Origin: Pseudomaricurvus alcaniphilus
GTDB lineage: Bacteria > Pseudomonadota > Gammaproteobacteria > Pseudomonadales > Cellvibrionaceae
DNA length: 64,000 nt
NCBI RefSeq assembly: GCF_011440395.1
Contig: NZ_JAAOIX010000004.1
Span: 265,062 to 329,061 of the forward strand
Direction of reading: 5' to 3'
Made by a program: the position numbers and the translations under genes. This document shows, in pieces, positions 55,476 to 63,180 of this stretch; position 1 is the first letter of the stretch, and each line of letters starts with the position of its first letter. The notes beneath the pieces are model-generated. The model was not told where the DNA came from, ran no database searches, and saw only the letters and a program-made list of their open reading frames with translations.

Positions 55476-55619
55476 AAGCCCCAACTCGACCGCTATGACC
55501 GCCAGATTCTGGCGGCCCCGCCAGCCGACGCACGCTTGAGCAACCAGGAGTTGGCTGTCCGTATCGGGCCGCCAGGCAACTCAACCGCGCAGTCTCAACA
55601 CAAAAGAATTTTAAATTAG
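55476..55619 (+). pseudogene. Remnant of an Lrp/AsnC regulator gene
   Basis: Translation from 55476 gives KPQLDRYDRQILAAPPADARLSNQ and then ELAVRIG, closely matching the first helix-turn-helix of the intact regulator at 27816 (LDRYDRKILQLLQADARLSNQ, ELADRIG). After about 31 codons the match ends, and an unrelated short tail stops at 55619. There is no proper start; the open frame comes in from the mobile repeat. It is a truncated gene copy, probably cut during rearrangement around the MITE. Confidence 0.75.
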
Positions 55620-55685
55620 TTGGGAATAAACCCCGTCCCTCACTCGTTAAGCAGACACCTTCACAACGAAACGAGGAACACCCAA

Positions 55686-56780
55686 ATGAAATACTCAACT
55701 ACCCTGTTTACCCTCAGCCTGCTGACCAGCGCCATTGCTTTCGCCAACGATGACGTATCCGCCAGTGCCAACATGGACACCCAAGCCAATGTGCAAGCTT
55801 CCATGCCCGCCAGCACATCGGCTTCATTCAGCTACCAGCACAACACAAGCGGTGAATTCTCCACCCATGACAACGGCACATCGGCGGCGAGCTCAGCCTC
55901 CTCCGGTAAGTCCAACCAGGCCAGTGTCGAATCCGATGCCGGCACCGCTTCATCCTCACAGAGCGGTGGCGGCGACGCAACGGCATCCACTAACGGTGCA
56001 TCCGTTACCCCAGAGAGCACGTCGGCCGGGCTGGCGACGGCTGAGCCATCCACCACAAAACTGGCGGGAGAAACCGAGTCCACTGCCGACAAAGGGGCAA
56101 ATACTGCCGCCGACGGCAACGCAAAAGCTAGCGCCAAAGCCGATAAAAGCGCTGCTGTCGCCGCCAACAAAGCGGACAACGCCGGCGCCAAAACCGAGCG
56201 CCTGAACGCCCGCGCCTCAGGCGCAGCAACTGCTATCGCGACCAAAACCCTGTCCAGCGCCAGCGGTACATTGACTGGCGTCGAGGCAACCACTGGCGCA
56301 GTTACCAATGTCGGTGCAGCCCTTGGCAACCGTGTGTCTGGCACTGCGCTTTTCGACCCGGCACCCGACGCGGGTAACACAGCCGGCGAAAGCAAAGTAT
56401 CCAGCGCACTGGAAGGCGCCGTCGCTGGCTCCCTGGAAGGTGCGGCCGCCAGTTCACTGCAGGGCACGCTTGCCGGTGCTGCTGAAAGTACCGTCGAAGG
56501 CGTCGTTACAGGTGTTGTTGATGGTGCCATCGGCGGTGCTGTCGAGGGTGCCATTGCCGGTGCTGTCGAAGGGGCTGTAAGCGGTGCCGTCGAAGGGGCT
56601 GTAAGCAGTGCTGCCGAGGGCGCCGTAACCAGTGCTGTCGAAGGTGCCCTAACCAGTACTGTCGAAGGTGCCGTAGCCGGCGCAGTGGAGAGCGCCGTCA
56701 GCGACAGCGTGACCTCCGCCGTCGAAGCCAGCGTGGCCCAGGCAGTAGAAGGCAACATCACTAACGCCATCGGTTTGTAA
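55686..56780 (+). CDS. Secreted Ala-rich protein with 8-residue tandem repeats
   Basis: A 364-residue protein. The signal peptide MKYSTTLFTLSLLTSAIAFA is followed by a Ser/Thr/Ala/Gly-rich low-complexity region, then a C-terminal half made of an 8-residue repeat (consensus GAVEGAVS; seven or more units around 56520-56710). The repeat is also visible in DNA as a 24-bp unit. There is no Cys after the signal peptide and no known domain. Glu is spaced regularly, so an amphipathic helix or coil along one face is likely. ATG 55686 follows an ACGAGGAAC ribosome site. A strong hairpin and then an outer-membrane barrel gene follow. It may be a surface or matrix protein whose assembly needs the barrel; function unknown. 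Confidence 0.8.
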   Translation: MKYSTTLFTLSLLTSAIAFANDDVSASANMDTQANVQASMPASTSASFSYQHNTSGEFSTHDNGTSAASSASSGKSNQASVESDAGTASSSQSGGGDATASTNGASVTPESTSAGLATAEPSTTKLAGETESTADKGANTAADGNAKASAKADKSAAVAANKADNAGAKTERLNARASGAATAIATKTLSSASGTLTGVEATTGAVTNVGAALGNRVSGTALFDPAPDAGNTAGESKVSSALEGAVAGSLEGAAASSLQGTLAGAAESTVEGVVTGVVDGAIGGAVEGAIAGAVEGAVSGAVEGAVSSAAEGAVTSAVEGALTSTVEGAVAGAVESAVSDSVTSAVEASVAQAVEGNITNAIGL

Positions 56781-56791
56781 ACCGGTCCATC

Positions 56792-56816
56792 GCTGGCCGC
56801 GCCTTCAGCGGCCAGC
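56792..56816 (+). terminator. Intercistronic hairpin between the repeat protein and the barrel gene
   Basis: GCTGGCCGC pairs perfectly with GCGGCCAGC across a 7-nt loop. No T-run follows, so it may be an attenuating or mRNA-stabilising structure that keeps the first gene more abundant than the second. Confidence 0.55.
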
Positions 56817-56877
56817 AATCACTTCCCGCTTATTCCACCACCAACATATTTCCAGCCCGCTCAAGGAGCACACCGCC

Positions 56878-57825
56878 ATGATATTACGCCATCAATTCAA
56901 CCCCGGAAAACTTGCCATTTCTGGCGTGCTGACCTGCTGCTGCAACCTGTTTTCGGTCGGCGCCCTTGCTACCGGTAACTCAGGCGAAGCCGTCAGCTTC
57001 AAATTCGATGTCGCCGCCGGCGCAGAATACAACAGCACACTCAGCGTCAAGGAACTGGATCAGCAGTTGCAAGAGGGTGATCGCGCCGTGATCACCAAAA
57101 CCAAACTGGCCGCACGCTGGCAAGCCAGCGACCGACTGCAAGTCAATGGCGGCTATACTTTCAGTACCAAAACCTATGACGAGTACGAACAGTACGACAA
57201 TAACCTGCACCTGCTGCACTCCGACATCAGCTATCGATTTGACGCCCTGACCACCGGCGCCAGCTATCACTTTGCACAAGCGACACTGGATGGCGAAGAT
57301 TTGCTGGACCTGCAGCAAGTTACTGTCTACGGCTCAAAGTTGATCGACGAGGTCAATTTTGTACGCCTGAGCGCTACCGGCAAAGAGACCCGTTTCGATA
57401 ATTTCTACGACCGCGACGCCGACAGCCTCGGCGCCGGGATCGATCTGTACCGCTTTTTCAACCAGGGCCGAAGCTACCTGATGTTCGGCGTGGCCCGCGA
57501 CAGTGAAGACGCCCAGGCCGACCTGTTTGACTATCACGGCCGGGACTACAAGCTGCAGGCCTCCACCACCCTGTCACTGCTGGATAAAAACAGCCGCTTG
57601 CAACTGAGCTGGCGCTGGACCGAGCGGGACTATGCCGGCAGCGACCCGTCACTTGGCGCCAGGCGCTCAGACCAGCGCCAGGTCGCGGAGCTGGTTTGGG
57701 AATTGCCATTGACCAGCATCTTCTCCCTGGATACCCGCCTGGAATACGGTGACTATCAGTCCAACCTCAGCAGCGCCGACTACACCGCCAGCAAGGCATC
57801 GGTAGCCTTCAAGGCGAGCTTTTAG
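56878..57825 (+). CDS. Outer-membrane beta-barrel protein of unknown function
   Basis: A 315-residue protein with a signal segment (ending SVGALA) and an almost continuous series of alternating amphipathic strands. It ends KASVAFKASF, a C-terminal Phe signature for BAM-dependent insertion. AAGGAG precedes ATG 56878. The late blocks (RSDQRQVAELVWELPLTSIFSLDTRLEYGDYQSN) recall C-terminal barrels of surface-assembly proteins such as the Slam/DUF560 group, but the usual N-terminal TPR part is absent and I am not sure of the family. Adjacent to the secreted repeat protein, it could export, anchor or receive that protein. Confidence 0.75.
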   Translation: MILRHQFNPGKLAISGVLTCCCNLFSVGALATGNSGEAVSFKFDVAAGAEYNSTLSVKELDQQLQEGDRAVITKTKLAARWQASDRLQVNGGYTFSTKTYDEYEQYDNNLHLLHSDISYRFDALTTGASYHFAQATLDGEDLLDLQQVTVYGSKLIDEVNFVRLSATGKETRFDNFYDRDADSLGAGIDLYRFFNQGRSYLMFGVARDSEDAQADLFDYHGRDYKLQASTTLSLLDKNSRLQLSWRWTERDYAGSDPSLGARRSDQRQVAELVWELPLTSIFSLDTRLEYGDYQSNLSSADYTASKASVAFKASF

Positions 57826-57879
57826 CAGCGGTCAGATCAATAAGGCTGCGGTGAGGGTATCGGTAAGGCGCACAGGCGC

Positions 57880-57906
57880 GGGCAGCACGGGCAGCACGGG
57901 CAGCGC
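57880..57906 (+). repeat. 9-bp tandem repeat after the barrel gene
   Basis: Three copies of gggcagcac (third copy with one change) plus a partial copy lie 55 nt past the stop at 57825. Confidence 0.8.
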
Positions 57907-57968
57907 GGGCCACCCGGGAACAGGAACAAGTGTGCGTAGAGTGGCTCCACTGGCTTGATTGTGGACAA

Positions 57969-59552
57969 CTAGCTCACAGCCACCCGGAACAACGCCCGCC
58001 GATGCCCGAGATCCAATTGGTAGTGCTCCATCAACCCAACCTGGTGTCTTATCGCACCCACACTCTCAGCCAGATTGGACAGCGAGAGCAGCGCCAGTAC
58101 CCATCCTGCGGGAGAATGCACCGCCTTGACCACGCCGGCCACCATGCGCATAACATGACTGAGAATTTGCAGGCCGGCAACATAGAACCTGGAACGCACT
58201 CGATGTTGCGCGGTGGCAGCGCGAATCGTCGCCGCCCCGAGCGCCGGTTCGATCAGGCAGTACTGATCAAAATCCCTGTCGTGAGTGAAAACCATTTGCG
58301 GCTCCGCAGCGTAACTGTGCACCGCGTTTTTCAAATAGCCGAGCCCGGCTCGAACCACATCGACAGCCTTAACCACCGTGACGAAGAACAGGCGCGCGCG
58401 CTTGCCAATGTAACGCACGATATTGGCGATAAACTCCACGCTGAAAGCCAGTGCCTTGCGCACCATGCGATACAGCCACTTAACGGCCCTTTTAATGCCG
58501 TCGAAAATACCACTGGCAATGTTGCCAAACTGGGTCTTAAACGTCCTGGCGCTCTCATGGTCAGCCAGAATTTCACCGACACTGCGATTGACATCCTCGA
58601 ATTGACGGCCTTCCTCAGGCAATTCACTGGCAAGCCGGTGCAACGTGGCCAACAGCTCGTGGCACGGTTGCTCCTGGTCGACAGAGCCCGGCAGCTCCTC
58701 GCGATTGTCCCGCCAGAATTTGCGGATGGCCAGGCTTGTCTGTGAGATCTTTTTCCGGTGTCGAGAGGTGCGCTTGTGCGCCCTGACAGACTCCCATTTG
58801 ACCCGATCCTTGCCAGGGGCAATGTCATAGCCCAGCATCCACAACTCGGCTCGGGTAATGGCGCCGATATTGGGCGCAAACTCCAGTTTTACAGCGTCAT
58901 AGATTTGGTGGTTGGCCAGCGACGCGAGCATGGCATCGTGATTGAAGAGCGCGCACAGGAGGCTGAAATCCAGCCCCTGTGGCGGCCGCTGCAACAGTTT
59001 CAGTCCCATTGCAAATTGACCGAAACGCGAAAGCGCGCGCTCAAGACTGAGTTGCTGGCCGGCGCTCATGACCGAATGGACGCCAAGTTTATCCCGCTTC
59101 CAGTCCTCGAAAAAGCCGAGGGTATACAAGCGGCAATACACGGCTCTCGTCACCGCGGGATTGGCAAGAACTTCCTCAACTTGATCCCAGTCTCGATGCC
59201 ATTCCAGCGGGTTCTGCTGATTTTCAAAACTGACCAGGCACTCCAGTACCCGCCAGGTTTGCGGCCCAGCCCAGCCGTCCTGCTCAATGCGCGCATCGGC
59301 CTGGAAGTGCCTCACCGCCGCCATAAACTCTTTATCCACAGCGGCACTGGAGCGGTTGCCTGCGGACTCGGCCAGGTAACCCAACTCAATCAGACGCCCG
59401 CGCAAGGCCCTGATATAGGCAACCGAATCCGACTCATTCGGGCTCTTGAATTTGTGGCACTCAGCACCGGGATCCGGAAGATAGCGCTGCGACACCGCCG
59501 CATCCATACCGTCGCTCCAGCGCTGCAACCAATCGAGCTCAGTGTCCGCCAT
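57969..59552 (-). CDS. Peptidoglycan-binding-domain protein with membrane-active C-terminal helices
   Basis: A 527-residue protein without a signal peptide. Residues about 40-110 form a PG_binding_1 domain (IRALRGRLIELGYL ... VDKEFMAAVRHFQ ... DGWAGPQTWRVL). The middle is helical and unassigned. The last ~200 residues contain several hydrophobic or amphipathic, Arg/Lys-flanked helices (for example WLYRMVRKALAFSVEFI and AGWVLALLSLSNLAESVG). CAGGAG lies 8 nt before ATG 59552. It is the last gene of a four-gene unit with three unknown small proteins. A cell-wall-directed effector, a phage-like lysis protein or a structural factor are all possible; none is supported by a clear homologue. Confidence 0.75.
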   Translation of the reverse strand: MADTELDWLQRWSDGMDAAVSQRYLPDPGAECHKFKSPNESDSVAYIRALRGRLIELGYLAESAGNRSSAAVDKEFMAAVRHFQADARIEQDGWAGPQTWRVLECLVSFENQQNPLEWHRDWDQVEEVLANPAVTRAVYCRLYTLGFFEDWKRDKLGVHSVMSAGQQLSLERALSRFGQFAMGLKLLQRPPQGLDFSLLCALFNHDAMLASLANHQIYDAVKLEFAPNIGAITRAELWMLGYDIAPGKDRVKWESVRAHKRTSRHRKKISQTSLAIRKFWRDNREELPGSVDQEQPCHELLATLHRLASELPEEGRQFEDVNRSVGEILADHESARTFKTQFGNIASGIFDGIKRAVKWLYRMVRKALAFSVEFIANIVRYIGKRARLFFVTVVKAVDVVRAGLGYLKNAVHSYAAEPQMVFTHDRDFDQYCLIEPALGAATIRAATAQHRVRSRFYVAGLQILSHVMRMVAGVVKAVHSPAGWVLALLSLSNLAESVGAIRHQVGLMEHYQLDLGHRRALFRVAVS

Positions 59553-59566
59553 GTACAGCACTCCTG

Positions 59567-59917
59567 TCAGAGGCTAGCGATATCACCCAGCACCGATTTG
59601 ACGAACTCGATGGTCGCCTTGCGGGATTCGGACCCCATTTCCACCAGTTCGGCGTGGGCGAGTCGCTGCTCCTCGGTGATGTCGGTGTCGTAAAACGCGA
59701 CGATATCCCCGTCGATACTGCTGCGGGTACTGGCCAGTACCTTGGCCTTGATCTCCGGGTTGGCCCGCGCCCTGGCCATGACCTCATCAAATTTATAAAG
59801 ACTTTCGCTGTCTGCCGATGTGAGCGTAATGGCCCCCTGGAAAGTCACTACTTCAAGGGTCGACAGGTCCTTGATGCCGTTGGCGAGAGTTTGCATTGCC
59901 TCATTGAATTTTCCCAT
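59567..59917 (-). CDS. Small protein of unknown function (four-gene unit, third gene)
   Basis: A 116-residue acidic, mostly helical protein with no signal peptide or membrane helix. It has an AAGGAGTAATATC ribosome site before ATG 59917. The sequence (opening MGKFNEAMQTLANGIKDLS, then a strand VVTFQGAITL and a long helical region) matches no family I recognise. It is tightly spaced with its neighbours (4 nt after the previous gene, 14 nt before the next), so it should act with the peptidoglycan-binding protein. Codon use looks normal for the region. Confidence 0.7.
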   Translation of the reverse strand: MGKFNEAMQTLANGIKDLSTLEVVTFQGAITLTSADSESLYKFDEVMARARANPEIKAKVLASTRSSIDGDIVAFYDTDITEEQRLAHAELVEMGSESRKATIEFVKSVLGDIASL

Positions 59918-59921
59918 GATA

Positions 59922-60230
59922 TTACTCCTTCTCCGGTTGCACGATGTTATCGGTGTAGAAAAAGTTTACTAGCGCTTGCACCACAGGTGCCGGGAAAACA
60001 GCCCCAACCTTCTCCAACACCAGGTGTTTTTGATTTGCTACCCTGTGCGTCGCCACAATTGGCTGACTCTTTACCCTTGCGAGCACAGTGTTAATCACGT
60101 CATCAATACTCTCGCTCGAAGGCGGCAATTCCATGCGGCCGGAATAGAGCGTGATGCGCAGTTCCGGCACGGCGCGAAACTGTTCCAGCCCGCTGCGATA
60201 GCCCATGAAAACCTGCGCGAGTTGCGACAT
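59922..60230 (-). CDS. Small protein of unknown function (four-gene unit, second gene)
   Basis: A 102-residue soluble protein. The text MSQLAQVFMGYRSGLEQFRAV and ELRITLYSGRMELPPSSESIDDVINTV shows a helix, a strand and a helix; the C-terminal part (PAPVVQALVNFF) is amphipathic. No family is recognised. It starts 9 nt after the stop of the first gene, with a short GGACG site, and ends 4 nt before the third gene. The tight packing argues that it is real. Confidence 0.68.
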   Translation of the reverse strand: MSQLAQVFMGYRSGLEQFRAVPELRITLYSGRMELPPSSESIDDVINTVLARVKSQPIVATHRVANQKHLVLEKVGAVFPAPVVQALVNFFYTDNIVQPEKE

Positions 60231-60239
60231 GGCGACGTC

Positions 60240-60635
60240 CTAACCCACGCGGACCAATTGGTTATCGGCAAAGCGACCTGGTGATTGCAGCACCAATCTG
60301 GCCTCATCCTCCCGCCGGTCAAGCCATCTGCTCAGGCCCCTGGTGGCAGCCGTCTCAACACGGGATTCACCCTGCAAATTGGCACCGCGGTTATACTTCA
60401 GGGACAACGGGGCTGTCTGTAGAGAGGGCTTCATTTGCTGGTAGAAGGCTTCGGAGCCGACCTCGTGATCGATGCTGAACTGGATGCCGGTTTGTATCAG
60501 TGACAGCACAGGCGCCCTGTTGCCGTGGGGAAGGACACCCTCTACTGTAGCGGAACCTGATGCCGATTCCATCGCCCGCTCGATTGATACGCGGGGGTCT
60601 AGCCGCTTTAATCGCTGCTGCCATGTTCGATGCAT
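60240..60635 (-). CDS. Small protein of unknown function (four-gene unit, first gene)
   Basis: A 131-residue basic protein. It opens MHRTWQQRLKRLDPRVSIER and includes the segment FSIDHEVGSEAFYQQMKPSLQ and a late Arg-rich stretch (RGLSRWLDRREDEARLVLQ). A GGGAG site lies 8 nt before ATG 60635. No family is recognised. It heads the four-gene minus-strand unit (131, 102, 116 and 527 residues), so it may carry the regulatory or structural entry function. Its promoter should lie in the AT-rich stretch at 60640-60700. Confidence 0.68.
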   Translation of the reverse strand: MHRTWQQRLKRLDPRVSIERAMESASGSATVEGVLPHGNRAPVLSLIQTGIQFSIDHEVGSEAFYQQMKPSLQTAPLSLKYNRGANLQGESRVETAATRGLSRWLDRREDEARLVLQSPGRFADNQLVRVG

Positions 60636-61106
60636 ACAGTTGACTCCCTTTTTTATTTCTTTTTTTCGGGCTTTTCCTGTGTTTACGGAGCTTCATCACT
60701 ATATGCCCGGCCCCATAGTTTGACAACTTAACTTCCGGGTGAACACGCTATACCGCTTGCCGCGCAGCACACAATAACTACTTCGGCCTGTGCTTCGACC
60801 ACAAGACGACCACGCTGCGAGCAACGGCGAGGGTTCTATCAATTTGCTGGCGCTTCGAAGTACCAACCCGGCACGACCCAACGACCAATTGGTTAAAAGC
60901 CAGCGGCGTCAGTTTCTCGAACGCGCAGTTTTTAGGATATTTTCCCAGTTTCCTTTCTTCACACTTCGGCTGGTTTCGATAGGGTTTTACTCCTCTGCCC
61001 CCCACTGTAGCGGGCTATCGGTAGCCCTTATGGGGAAAGTAATTAATCTGGAGGCGATTGACACTGCGTACGCCTTGACGCACGCTCAGTTGCTCGGAGG
61101 TAACCT
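60636..61106. other. Intergenic region with a repeat fragment
   Basis: No gene is supported in about 470 bases between the four-gene unit and the antitoxin. 60850-60882 (cgcttcgaag...ccaacccggc...) matches part of the 212-bp repeat unit at the right end of the window. The end of the region carries the antitoxin ribosome site CGGAGGTAACCT. Confidence 0.55.
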
Positions 61107-61349
61107 ATGACCACATTAAACGCTACAGAAGCTCGCTCCAAACTATACGCCCTGATCGACGAGACCTCTGCCAGTCATCAACCTATCGTTATTACCGGCA
61201 AAAGGGGTAACGCCGTCCTACTGGCAGAAGAAGACTGGAATGCAATTAATGAAACCCTTAACCTGCTATCGCTGCCTGGCATGAGGGAGTCCATCCGGGA
61301 TGGGATGGAAACCGGGCTGGATGAGTGCGACCAGGAGCTCGATTGGTGA
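61107..61349 (+). CDS. yefM: Type II antitoxin, Phd/YefM family
   Basis: An 80-residue antitoxin. LNATEARSKLYALIDETSASHQPIVITGKRGNAVLLAEEDW is the Phd/YefM DNA-binding fold, and the acidic C-terminus (ETGLDECDQELDW) is the toxin-wrapping tail. It neutralises the YoeB-like toxin encoded next and represses its own operon. Its TGA overlaps the toxin's GTG start (GTGA), the usual translational coupling. The ribosome site is strong (GGAGGTAACCT). Confidence 0.92.
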   Translation: MTTLNATEARSKLYALIDETSASHQPIVITGKRGNAVLLAEEDWNAINETLNLLSLPGMRESIRDGMETGLDECDQELDW

Positions 61350-61614
61350 CCTGGAAGCTCTACTACACCAAACAAGCTCAAAAGGATGCCCGTAAACTGG
61401 CTTCATCCGGCCTCAAAGACAAAGCTCAGGAGTTGTTGCAAATTCTTGCAAGGAATCCCTTTCCCCCCCCCCCCCCCCGCCCTACGAGAAGTTAGTCGGA
61501 GATCTGGCAGGCGCTTATTTGCGCAGAATTAATATTCAGCATCGACTGGTTTACCAGGTTCTGGAAGCGGAAAATGCTGTGAAAATATTAGGATTGTGGA
61601 CTCACTACGAATAG
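61346..61614 (+). pseudogene. yoeB: YoeB/Txe-family toxin, frame-shifted by a poly-C run
   Basis: The GTG at 61346 opens VTWKLYYTKQAQKDARKLASSGLKDKAQELLQILARNPF, a clear YoeB N-terminus. A run of 16 C (61463-61478) follows. With 16 C the frame ends at TAG 61493-61495. In the frame that a run of 14 or 17 C would give, the chain continues PYEKLVGDLAGAYLRRINIQHRLVYQV and ends LGLWTHYE at 61614, a complete YoeB catalytic half. So the sequence given encodes an inactive toxin, but the rest is intact. In the family YoeB is a ribosome-dependent mRNA endonuclease. The run could be a phase-variable switch, a fixed mutation or a sequencing error. Confidence 0.9.
61463..61478 (+). repeat. Homopolymer run of 16 C inside the toxin gene
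   Basis: This is by far the longest homopolymer I saw in the window. It sits exactly where YoeB proteins have a Pro-rich loop (NPFxxPPPYEKL), so expansion of existing CCC codons explains its origin. Confidence 0.95.
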
Positions 61615-61642
61615 CCACGCCAAGATGGACTGCTGTATCGAT

Positions 61643-62473
61643 CTATTTGACCATTCTTTTCTCAATATCAACAATCCGCGCCAGATTATCTACGTTTCGG
61701 TGATACACCGCCAACGCCCGCTCATAGGATGCGATGGTCTTTGTGCACACCAGGGTGAAAGGCCGACCGCGCCGCTCAGTGACATGTGTCAGATCGCAAC
61801 CATGGCGGTCGATCATGTCGTGCAGATGTCGACGACGGGATTTTGCCAGCCTCAGATTGTAGGTCAGATACAAGCGATAACCGCTCGCGAGGGGCTGCAC
61901 TTCGTGTTCGCAGTCGGCGTAAAACGCCGCGAAACTCAACTCGTTGCCAGAGGCTGCACCGGGGAAGTCGCACACATGGCGGTGGCCATTGTGAGACACA
62001 ACCAGCTCACCATCGGTTTGAATCGACGGCAGGGAAACTACAAGAGTCGCAACCATACCATCCAGCTTTTCACCGTCGCGGTGGGAGAGAAAGAAACTGC
62101 CTTTCTCATAGACCAGCAGCTTATACAGGTTGGCCACGAGCTGACGCGTCTCGAGCCCGAGCTTTTGTTGAATTTCGGAGACGATGGCATCAATCAGCGG
62201 CTGCCATTTGGTATTGGTAAAGCTGACTTGCTCAGAATCCATTTCCCACACGCGGCGCACCGCCGTGTCAACCAGGGTTTGTGCACCCCGGCCATAAGGC
62301 GCTTGTCGACAGCGCTGGATCAATTTGCGCGCCTGGGTAGCCCCAAGCGGCAACCGCTCCAATCCGACGCCCTCAACCACCAGACCAGGCAGCGTCAAGG
62401 GCAGGTCGCCCGAGGCAAACACCTCGCTGGGGCGGTCGACTTTGGCAAGCGCTTTTAGTAGGGCCTGGCGCAT
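61643..62473 (-). CDS. 2-oxoglutarate/Fe(II)-dependent oxygenase-like protein
   Basis: A 276-residue protein. LYKLLVYEKGSFFLSHRDGEK carries an HxD iron motif; VVSLPS..TDGELVVSHNG and FYADCEHEVQPLASGYRLYLTYNL give the second His and a 2OG-binding Arg. The C-terminal piece (TLVCTKTIASYERALAVYHRNVDNLARI) resembles the tail of longer proteins of this group. The path from YNL to that tail is short, so an internal deletion is possible. AAGGA precedes ATG 62473; the GTG/ATG upstream to 62509 is less likely. It lies between two toxin-antitoxin loci on the opposite strand. Substrate unknown. Confidence 0.75.
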   Translation of the reverse strand: MRQALLKALAKVDRPSEVFASGDLPLTLPGLVVEGVGLERLPLGATQARKLIQRCRQAPYGRGAQTLVDTAVRRVWEMDSEQVSFTNTKWQPLIDAIVSEIQQKLGLETRQLVANLYKLLVYEKGSFFLSHRDGEKLDGMVATLVVSLPSIQTDGELVVSHNGHRHVCDFPGAASGNELSFAAFYADCEHEVQPLASGYRLYLTYNLRLAKSRRRHLHDMIDRHGCDLTHVTERRGRPFTLVCTKTIASYERALAVYHRNVDNLARIVDIEKRMVK

Positions 62474-62541
62474 GGGGCATTCCTTGTTGACGAACCGAGC
62501 AATCACCACCCTGACTGAGACAAAGGCTTTCGCGATGTAAG

Positions 62542-62781
62542 TTATGCAGTGAAACCTGCCTGTTCGCTAACCACTCGAACTGCACAGCTGAGGTCATTGC
62601 CACTCCTCACCCGCTTCCGCGGATACGGATCAATAGTATCAAATGAGGGTGTGTGTACCCACCCGCCTCCATGAAGATCGTGGAACAGGCGCAAGAGCAA
62701 TTCGGCTTCGTAGAAATTCAGGCGCAATCTTTTGCCAGCCTCTACGCCGGAAAAATAATGGCTACTTTCGATCGCCAGCAT
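62542..62781 (-). CDS. Doubtful short ORF
   Basis: 79 codons from ATG 62781. The frame stays open further upstream and reads as helix-like (ARRLIKSRISDISRALSITRM), but no start with a ribosome site is seen. It may be the remnant of a small gene between the oxygenase and the second toxin-antitoxin pair. I do not recognise it. Confidence 0.25.
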   Translation of the reverse strand: MLAIESSHYFSGVEAGKRLRLNFYEAELLLRLFHDLHGGGWVHTPSFDTIDPYPRKRVRSGNDLSCAVRVVSEQAGFTA

Positions 62782-62869
62782 CCGCGTGATCGATAATGCA
62801 CGACTGATGTCGGAAATCCTCGATTTGATTAGTCGTCGAGCAAGTCCTTCCGGACAATGTATAGTAGCA

Positions 62870-62895
62870 ATATCGTACTTTATAGAGTACGATAT
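62870..62895. promoter_or_regulatory. Operator-like inverted repeat before the second toxin-antitoxin operon
   Basis: ATATCGTACT (62870-62879) and its exact complement AGTACGATAT (62886-62895) are separated by TTATAG. The site lies 33 nt upstream of the antitoxin ATG, where antitoxin-toxin complexes normally bind to repress the operon. Confidence 0.8.
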
Positions 62896-62928
62896 AAAGT
62901 GTTATTAATAGCTTCATTAGGTGTTCTC

Positions 62929-63180
62929 ATGACCAGCATCACTGCAAACGACCTCAAGACCAAAGGCGTCTCAGTTGTAGAATCGGCACTTCAAAAGGAT
63001 GGGGAAGCCGTTATTACTGTGCGAGGTGAACGCAAATACGTCGTGCTCGACTTTAATACCTACAACAAACTGCGCGAATACGAACTGGATATTGCCCTCC
63101 AGGAGGCTCGTAACGATATAGCAAACGGTAACTACAAAGCAGAAAGCGTTGAAGAGCACATGAAGCGAGTACTGGGTTAA
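62929..63180 (+). CDS. Type II antitoxin, Phd-like
   Basis: An 83-residue antitoxin. ITANDLKTKGVSVVESALQKDGEAVITVRGERKYVVLDFNTY matches the Phd/YefM N-terminal DNA-binding fold; the helical tail (EARNDIANGNYKAESVEEHMKRVL) would cover the toxin. ATG 62929 is preferred over 62857, which lies inside the operator. The TAA stop shares its last A with the ATG of the toxin gene, so the pair is translationally coupled. Confidence 0.88.
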   Translation: MTSITANDLKTKGVSVVESALQKDGEAVITVRGERKYVVLDFNTYNKLREYELDIALQEARNDIANGNYKAESVEEHMKRVLG

